A DNA stretch of 18,067 nucleotides. Origin: an uncultured Methanomassiliicoccales archaeon. GTDB taxonomy: Archaea > Thermoplasmatota > Thermoplasmata > SG8-5. This document shows, piece after piece, positions 14,673 to 18,067 of the stretch. The translations under genes and the position numbers were made by a program. The notes under the pieces are model-generated. The model made no database searches and was not told where the DNA came from. It saw only the letters and a program-made list of their open reading frames with translations. The stretch lies in the NCBI GenBank assembly GCA_938004075.1, contig CALKWP010000114.1:1-18067 (forward strand). Reading direction: 5' to 3'. Numbering within the stretch: position 1 is the stretch's first letter; each line of letters starts with the position of its first letter.

Positions 14673-16286
14673 ATGAAATACATAATTGTCACGGGCGGCG
14701 TTCTGTCGGGATTGGGAAAAGGAATAACTGCATCTTCCATAGGGAGACTTTTGAAAGGCCGCGGGCTTAAGGTTACGGCTGTGAAAATAGACCCCTACCT
14801 GAATTGCGATGCCGGCACAATGAACCCGTACCAGCATGGAGAGGTATATGTTCTGAATGACGGCGGCGAAGCCGACCTAGACCTGGGAAATTACGAGAGG
14901 TTCCTTGACATCGAGCTTGGCAGCGACCATAACATAACCACAGGTAAGGTCTACAAAGCAGTCATCGAGAAGGAGCGGAGAGGCGATTACCTTGGCAAGA
15001 CAGTTCAGATAATTCCCCATATTACAAATGAGATAAAAGAGAGGATAATGAAAGTCGGAGAAGCATCGAAAGCCGATATAGTCCTGGTGGAACTGGGCGG
15101 CACCGTGGGCGACATCGAATCCATGCCTTTTCTGGAAGCTGTGAGGCAGCTCTACAGGGAATCTGGCGGAGAGGAGAATTGCATATTCGTGCACACAACC
15201 CTGGTCCCCATAATGGGCAGCGTGGGCGAGCAGAAGACGAAGCCGACCCAGCATTCCGTGAAGGAGCTCAGGGCCATCGGAATAATACCTCATGTGATAG
15301 TCGCCAGGGGCGAGAAGGTTCTGGATTATGACATAAAACGGAAGATATCGCTGTTCTGCGACGTCCCGCTTGAGGCAGTGGTAAGCGCGCCTGACGCGGA
15401 ATCCATCTACCAGGTACCCAGCATTCTGGACGAGCAGGGTCTGACAGATTATTTACTCCGGAAGATGAAGCTGGACCTTTCGAAGAGCAACATGAAGAAA
15501 TGGGATTCCTTTGTGAAGAACCTGATGACTCCAAAGGGCGAGGTCGAGATTGCGGTTGTGGGAAAGTACACGGAGCTTAAAGATTCATACGCCAGCCACA
15601 TTGAAGCGTTCCATCATGCATCCGCTGAGGCCGGAGTCCGTGTGAAACTGAGATGGCTTGAGGGGGAGGACCTTGAAAAACCAGGCCATGAGAAATTGCT
15701 GAAGGGCGTGGACGGCGTTTTGATTCCCGGGGGCTTCGGCGACCGGGGAGTGGAAGGAAAGATCAACGCTATCAGATATGCCAGGGAGAAGAAGATTCCG
15801 CTCCTGGGCGTGTGTCTCGGATTCCAGCTTTCTGTTGCGGAATTCTGCAGGAACGTGCTTGGATGGAAGGGCGCCAACAGTTCAGAGTTCAATCCCAGAA
15901 CCAAATACCCGGTGATAGACATACTCCCGGAACAGGAGGGCGTCACAGACATGGGCGGAACCATGCGCCTGGGAGCCCATGATGTGAATCTGGCCAAGGG
16001 TTGCAAAACCAGCGCACTCTATGGCGGCAAATTGAAGATATCCGAGAGGCACAGGCACAGGTACGAAGTCAACCCCAATTACATAGACAAGATTGAAGCC
16101 CGCGGAATGAAGTTCACGGGTCGGTCCAAGGATGGCGTCCGCATGGAAGTGGCAGAATTGGAAGGGCACCCGTTCTTTGTGGCCACCCAGTTCCACCCTG
16201 AGTTCAAATCAAGGCCTGAGAATCCGTCGAGAACCCATCTGGGCCTGGTGATGGCTGCCAAGGCATACGCTTCAAAGAAGAAATGA
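14673..16286 (+). CDS. pyrG: CTP synthase
   Basis: Makes CTP from UTP, ATP and glutamine-derived ammonia, the last step of pyrimidine nucleotide synthesis. 537 residues from the ATG at 14673, which gives the family N terminus MKYIIVTGGVLSGLGKG; an in-frame ATG at 14652 would add seven residues. Synthetase domain at about 1-265: G-V-L-S-G-L-G-K-G phosphate loop, KIDPYLNCDAGTMNPYQHGEVYVLNDGGEADLDLGNYERF, ELGGTVGDIESMPFLEA. Glutaminase domain at about 290-537: nucleophile C381 in GVCLGFQ, with H508 and E510 in QFHPEFKSRP completing the triad; GGFGDRG binds substrate. It is intact and of normal length. It lies downstream of the DUF1846 gene in the same direction, with its own promoter. Confidence 0.97.
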   Translation: MKYIIVTGGVLSGLGKGITASSIGRLLKGRGLKVTAVKIDPYLNCDAGTMNPYQHGEVYVLNDGGEADLDLGNYERFLDIELGSDHNITTGKVYKAVIEKERRGDYLGKTVQIIPHITNEIKERIMKVGEASKADIVLVELGGTVGDIESMPFLEAVRQLYRESGGEENCIFVHTTLVPIMGSVGEQKTKPTQHSVKELRAIGIIPHVIVARGEKVLDYDIKRKISLFCDVPLEAVVSAPDAESIYQVPSILDEQGLTDYLLRKMKLDLSKSNMKKWDSFVKNLMTPKGEVEIAVVGKYTELKDSYASHIEAFHHASAEAGVRVKLRWLEGEDLEKPGHEKLLKGVDGVLIPGGFGDRGVEGKINAIRYAREKKIPLLGVCLGFQLSVAEFCRNVLGWKGANSSEFNPRTKYPVIDILPEQEGVTDMGGTMRLGAHDVNLAKGCKTSALYGGKLKISERHRHRYEVNPNYIDKIEARGMKFTGRSKDGVRMEVAELEGHPFFVATQFHPEFKSRPENPSRTHLGLVMAAKAYASKKK

Positions 16287-16346
16287 TGCACATGGCTCAG
16301 TCTGATCAAATGAATATTTGAATGATGCCAGACAATTCCATTCGCT

Positions 16347-16655
16347 TCAGGATTTCATTATTGCCAGCAGGAACATCCCAATGGCTGCAAGGCCGCCTAT
16401 CACTGCGGCGCCCAGGAATATGAGCCCGGGGAATATCACGGATTCCCAGAGGAACATATCCGCCGGAATAACCATGTTCATGTAGTCCATCAGGAAGACT
16501 AGCAGGGCAAGAACTATGCCGCCGACCAGCAATCCAGCTCCGATGCCCCGGCTTTTTCCGCTGCCGAAGTACACCGTGAAGATTCCCGCGATAAGAAGTC
16601 CCAATCCGAATATCATCATGAAGACCAGCAGGAAGATGTATAATGCGTCGTCCAT
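16347..16655 (-). CDS. Three-helix membrane protein, function unknown
   Basis: 102 residues. Predicted transmembrane segments at about 5-30 (YIFLLVFMMIFGLGLLIAGIF), 40-58 (GAGLLVGGIVLALLVFLMD) and 74-100 (VIFPGLIFLGAAVIGGLAAIGMFLL), joined by a short basic loop (GSGKSRG) and a hydrophilic one. No known motif. The ATG at 16655 is preferred over an in-frame GTG at 16664 because GAGGTGA sits 5 nt before it; that ribosome binding site contains the TGA stop codon of the upstream Lrp-type gene, so the two are almost certainly translationally coupled. It converges with pyrG across 60 nt, which hold only a weak inverted repeat, CAAATGAATATTTG. Confidence 0.75.
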   Translation of the reverse strand: MDDALYIFLLVFMMIFGLGLLIAGIFTVYFGSGKSRGIGAGLLVGGIVLALLVFLMDYMNMVIPADMFLWESVIFPGLIFLGAAVIGGLAAIGMFLLAIMKS

Positions 16656-16665
16656 CCCATTCACC

Positions 16666-16899
16666 TCAGAATTTCATGCCTGTCAATGTTTTCGTATCAA
16701 TTACACCCGGTATCGACCTAACTTTATCGACAACTACCTGGCCCAGGACGTTGAAGTCGTCTGCCTCGATCTTTGCGATGAGGTCGTATTCCCCGAACAG
16801 GGGGTGAAGTTCCACTATCTCCTTCACTTTCAGGAGTTCGTTATAGACTTCATGCTCCTTTGCCGGTGCGGTTGAAATCAGTACAAAACCTACAGCCAT
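16666..16899 (-). CDS. Stand-alone Lrp/AsnC ligand-binding (RAM) domain protein
   Basis: 77 residues comprising only the C-terminal RAM/AsnC ligand-binding domain; the helix-turn-helix of full-length Lrp is absent. Seen: MAVGFVLISTAPAKEHEVYNELLKVKEIVELHPLFGEYDLIAKIEADDFNVLGQVVVDKVRSIPGVIDTKTLTGMKF in overlapping pieces as a beta-alpha-beta-beta-alpha-beta fold, with the typical L-F-G-E-Y-D-L-I-A-K-I core and the S-I-P-G-V-x-D-T-K-T-L closing strand. Such proteins form dimers or octamers, bind amino acids or other small ligands, and may modulate full-length Lrp partners. The start at 16899 has AGGTGA 4 nt upstream. It is the first gene of a pair with the membrane protein, suggesting a sensor or regulatory link to that protein (inference). 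Confidence 0.9.
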   Translation of the reverse strand: MAVGFVLISTAPAKEHEVYNELLKVKEIVELHPLFGEYDLIAKIEADDFNVLGQVVVDKVRSIPGVIDTKTLTGMKF

Positions 16900-16932
16900 G
16901 TTTTCACCTTAATGACCAATATTGCCTTCTTA

Positions 16933-16941
16933 CCTATAAAT
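16933..16941 (-). promoter_or_regulatory. TATA box of the RAM-domain gene
   Basis: Minus-strand ATTTATAGG predicts a start near 16912 and a leader of about 12 nt with AGGTGA at 16904-16909. The rest of the 120-nt AT-rich gap to 17020 shows nothing else that I can identify. Confidence 0.55.
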
Positions 16942-17019
16942 CTTTCTACATAGTCAATAATTGATGAAAAGCGAATTTCATTACATCATATTCGAAACAT
17001 TGCATCAAATATTAGAACA

Positions 17020-17658
17020 TTATATTATCAAACCCACAAAATGCAGATAATCGTAAAGTGCCGTCATCGCAACAAGCGGAACTATCATCATGAGAAAATC
17101 ATCATCAATCGGCCATTTGGGTTTCTCGATTGCGACTGCGGTCATGCTTCCTGTAAAAGCCAGAAGGAATATGGGAATGAATTTCATGTCAGAGAACAGC
17201 ATCAGGCATGCCGAGGCAAAAAGAAAATACACGGCAAGCGGCACATATGGGTAGTATCTCATTCTCTTTCGCTTCCTCATCTCGCCTATCAGCGGGTCCC
17301 CCCAGCTCACGCCCACAATCGCGCATATGACAAAAGGCATCGGAAAAAGCAGGAGAGCGATGGCAACCCCCATCCCGGCCCAGGCATAGGCGGAAATCTG
17401 TCCGCCCTCGTAATCCCTGAGGCCGAAGAAAACCCGGCCCGTGGAAAGCCTGATGACTTCAAGGATTAGCAGCCCTGTAAGACCCAGCAATACCCAACCA
17501 TTCTTGGATATCCAGAGGAAAGGATCCGGAGAGACATAGTACAGCAGAACCACCGGTCCGCTGAGATGAAAAATTCGTCGGAATACATGGCCGTAGTCCA
17601 TGCGGGGGGCATCGGGGTGCAAATGTTTAATAATTGCGGGAATGAATTCCAGAAACAT
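17020..17658 (-). CDS. Polyprenol/dolichol kinase-like integral membrane protein (SEC59/DGK1/VTE5 type)
   Basis: 212 residues, about seven hydrophobic segments. Family-like motifs: RRIFHLSGP with H31 near the N terminus, SWGDPLIGEMRKRKR at 118-132 (the G-D-x-x-x-x-x-G metal/nucleotide region), and IEKPKWPIDDDFLMMIVP at 177-194 (the E-x(5-6)-D-D-N/D-x-x-x-P motif). These are the hallmarks of CTP-dependent kinases of dolichol, phytol and diacylglycerol. In archaea a polyprenol kinase would supply phosphorylated lipid carrier for glycosylation or recycle isoprenoid alcohols; the substrate cannot be read here, and the family also overlaps distantly with CDP-archaeol synthase-like proteins. The ATG at 17658 lacks a ribosome binding site; an ATG at 17601 (MDYGHVFRRIF) about 29 nt after ATTATTAAAC would be a leaderless alternative that keeps all motifs. 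Confidence 0.72.
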   Translation of the reverse strand: MFLEFIPAIIKHLHPDAPRMDYGHVFRRIFHLSGPVVLLYYVSPDPFLWISKNGWVLLGLTGLLILEVIRLSTGRVFFGLRDYEGGQISAYAWAGMGVAIALLLFPMPFVICAIVGVSWGDPLIGEMRKRKRMRYYPYVPLAVYFLFASACLMLFSDMKFIPIFLLAFTGSMTAVAIEKPKWPIDDDFLMMIVPLVAMTALYDYLHFVGLII

Positions 17659-17696
17659 TAAAATACGGATGTGTGTTCAACCCCCATCCCACATCT

Positions 17697-17706
17697 GAAT
17701 AATACA
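17697..17706 (+). promoter_or_regulatory. TATA box of tRNA-Asn
   Basis: GAATAATACA lies about 35 nt before the tRNA, which places initiation a few nt upstream of the mature 5' end, as expected for a precursor trimmed by RNase P. Confidence 0.45.
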
Positions 17707-17736
17707 TGGAAAGACCAGGAATCAAAAGAAGTTGAT

Positions 17737-17810
17737 GCCGTCGTAGCTCAGCCTGGTGGAGCGGCTGACTGTTAATCAGCAGGCCACAGGTTCAAATCCT
17801 GTCGACGGCG
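17737..17810 (+). tRNA. trnN-GUU: tRNA-Asn (anticodon GUU)
   Basis: 74-nt cloverleaf with no mismatch: acceptor GCCGTCG/CGACGGC (7 bp), D stem GCTC/GAGC, anticodon stem GCTGA/TCAGC with loop CTGTTAA (anticodon GTT), a 5-nt variable loop, T stem ACAGG/CCTGT with loop TTCAAAT, discriminator G. CCA is not encoded and there is no intron. G15 is the archaeosine site acted on by TgtA and A37 is the t6A site acted on by KEOPS, both partly encoded in this window. Position 13 is C, so this tRNA is not a TruD U13 substrate. Confidence 0.98.
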
Positions 17811-17821
17811 TTTTTTATTTT
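17811..17821 (+). terminator. Oligo-T terminator of tRNA-Asn
   Basis: TTTTTTATTTT directly follows the tRNA. Archaeal RNA polymerase stops at such T-tracts. Confidence 0.75.
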
Positions 17822-17850
17822 GACTGAAGTTAAATAAAAAGCAAAAAAAT

Positions 17851-17905
17851 AAAAAATTCGTCGAATTCTAAAATGATTCTAATATGATAATAAGAATTCG
17901 AGCGA
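17851..17905. repeat. 55-nt direct repeat, copy 1
   Basis: Identical over all 55 nt to 18013-18067, 162 nt downstream. The left boundary is real: the bases before the two copies differ. It is AT-rich with internal structure: the odd palindrome AATTCGTCGAATT (17855-17867), a 9-bp inverted pair TCGAATTCT/AGAATTCGA (17861-17869 and 17893-17901), and two tandem 11-mers ATTCTAAAATG and ATTCTAATATG (17865-17886). It has no open frame. It is longer than typical CRISPR repeats. The stretch from the tRNA terminator to the window end has no gene. Confidence 0.9.
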
Positions 17906-17906
17906 A

Positions 17907-17956
17907 CCGACAAACTAGCGACTTGCACCAATATGAAAGCAAAGTCTGTTTGTCGG
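17907..17956. other. 50-nt imperfect hairpin between the repeats: possible structured RNA or cruciform
   Basis: Outer stem CCGACAAAC/GTTTGTCGG (9 bp perfect), an internal loop (TAGC opposite T), inner stem GACTTGC/GCAAAGTC (7 bp with one bulged A), loop of 12 nt. It begins one base after repeat copy 1. No coding frame and no clear T-tract after it, so a simple terminator is less likely than a structured RNA or DNA element. Function unknown. Confidence 0.6.
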
Positions 17957-18012
17957 AGACACACGGATTCTATTCTCTCATCCTTCGCACACCAATTGTA
18001 AAGAGTCGGATG

Positions 18013-18067
18013 AAAAAATTCGTCGAATTCTAAAATGATTCTAATATGATAATAAGAATTCGAGCGA
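18013..18067. repeat. 55-nt direct repeat, copy 2, flush with the window end
   Basis: Exact copy of 17851-17905 with the same internal palindromes. Because the window stops here, the right boundary of the repeat cannot be seen from this copy, and more copies may follow. The 107 nt between copies contain the hairpin and a non-coding remainder with a weak pair TCATCC/GGATGA (17978-17983 and 18009-18014). Confidence 0.9.

Noticed and set aside
16308..16321. Terminator hairpin between pyrG and the membrane-protein gene
   Set aside because: CAAAT-GAAT-ATTTG is only 5 bp, AT-rich and lacks a T-tract; too weak to call.
17851..18067. CRISPR array
   Set aside because: The repeat is 55 nt and the insert 107 nt, well beyond usual CRISPR sizes; only two copies are visible and there are no cas genes.
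17737..18067. Integrative element attachment site at tRNA-Asn
   Set aside because: No second copy of the tRNA 3' end is found downstream and no integrase is in the window; the 55-nt repeat shares no stretch with the tRNA.

Overview
The window is archaeal chromosome, most likely from a euryarchaeal lineage of the Thermoplasmatota type. Direct evidence is archaeal PCNA, the KEOPS subunit Pcc1, RNA polymerase subunit Rpo11, archaeosine transglycosylase, archaeal-type TruD and a class II HMG-CoA reductase. TATA-box promoters either sit about 25-30 nt before a start codon (leaderless mRNAs: pcc1, lplA, the 65-aa membrane protein) or are followed by AGGTGA-type ribosome binding sites. The Thermoplasmatota placement is inferred from gene content and the PKD-rich surface protein and is not proven. 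Nearly all of it is ordinary, densely packed housekeeping DNA; the only accessory-looking DNA is the last 250 nt.

Layout. 1-1037: pcna (cut by the left edge, minus) diverges from pcc1 (plus). 1038-1850: an exported, membrane-anchored protein made of two copies of one domain, behind a promoter carrying a perfect 18-bp inverted repeat. 1868-5797: a minus-strand operon rpoL - truD - tgtA - modE-like regulator. 5894-6894: a two-helix membrane peptide and a lipoate-protein ligase A, both probably leaderless. 6883-7050: a 55-aa gene on the minus strand whose end overlaps lplA. 7179-10721: a 1,180-aa surface protein (signal peptide, five carboxypeptidase-regulatory-like domains, three PKD-like domains, a CARDB-like domain, C-terminal membrane anchor), followed by a hairpin/T-rich terminator. 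10849-12930: HMG-CoA reductase and, directly abutting it, a small alpha/alpha-toroid (prenyltransferase/squalene-cyclase-repeat) protein. 13095-16286: a DUF1846 protein and CTP synthase. 16347-16899: a stand-alone Lrp/AsnC ligand-binding domain coupled to a three-helix membrane protein. 17020-17658: a polyprenol/dolichol kinase-like membrane protein. 17737-17810: tRNA-Asn(GUU). 17851-18067: two identical 55-nt repeats 162 nt apart with a 50-nt imperfect hairpin between them; the second copy is flush with the window end.

Themes. tRNA maturation is strongly represented: KEOPS (t6A37), TgtA (archaeosine 15), TruD (pseudouridine 13), and a tRNA-Asn with G15 and A37, the substrate bases of two of these. 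A second loose theme is isoprenoid and surface biology: HMG-CoA reductase, the toroid protein, a likely CTP-dependent polyprenol kinase with CTP synthase nearby, and a sequon-rich surface protein. The most unexplained element is the repeat/hairpin block at the right edge. It may be the start of an array, or a repeat at which assembly stopped.
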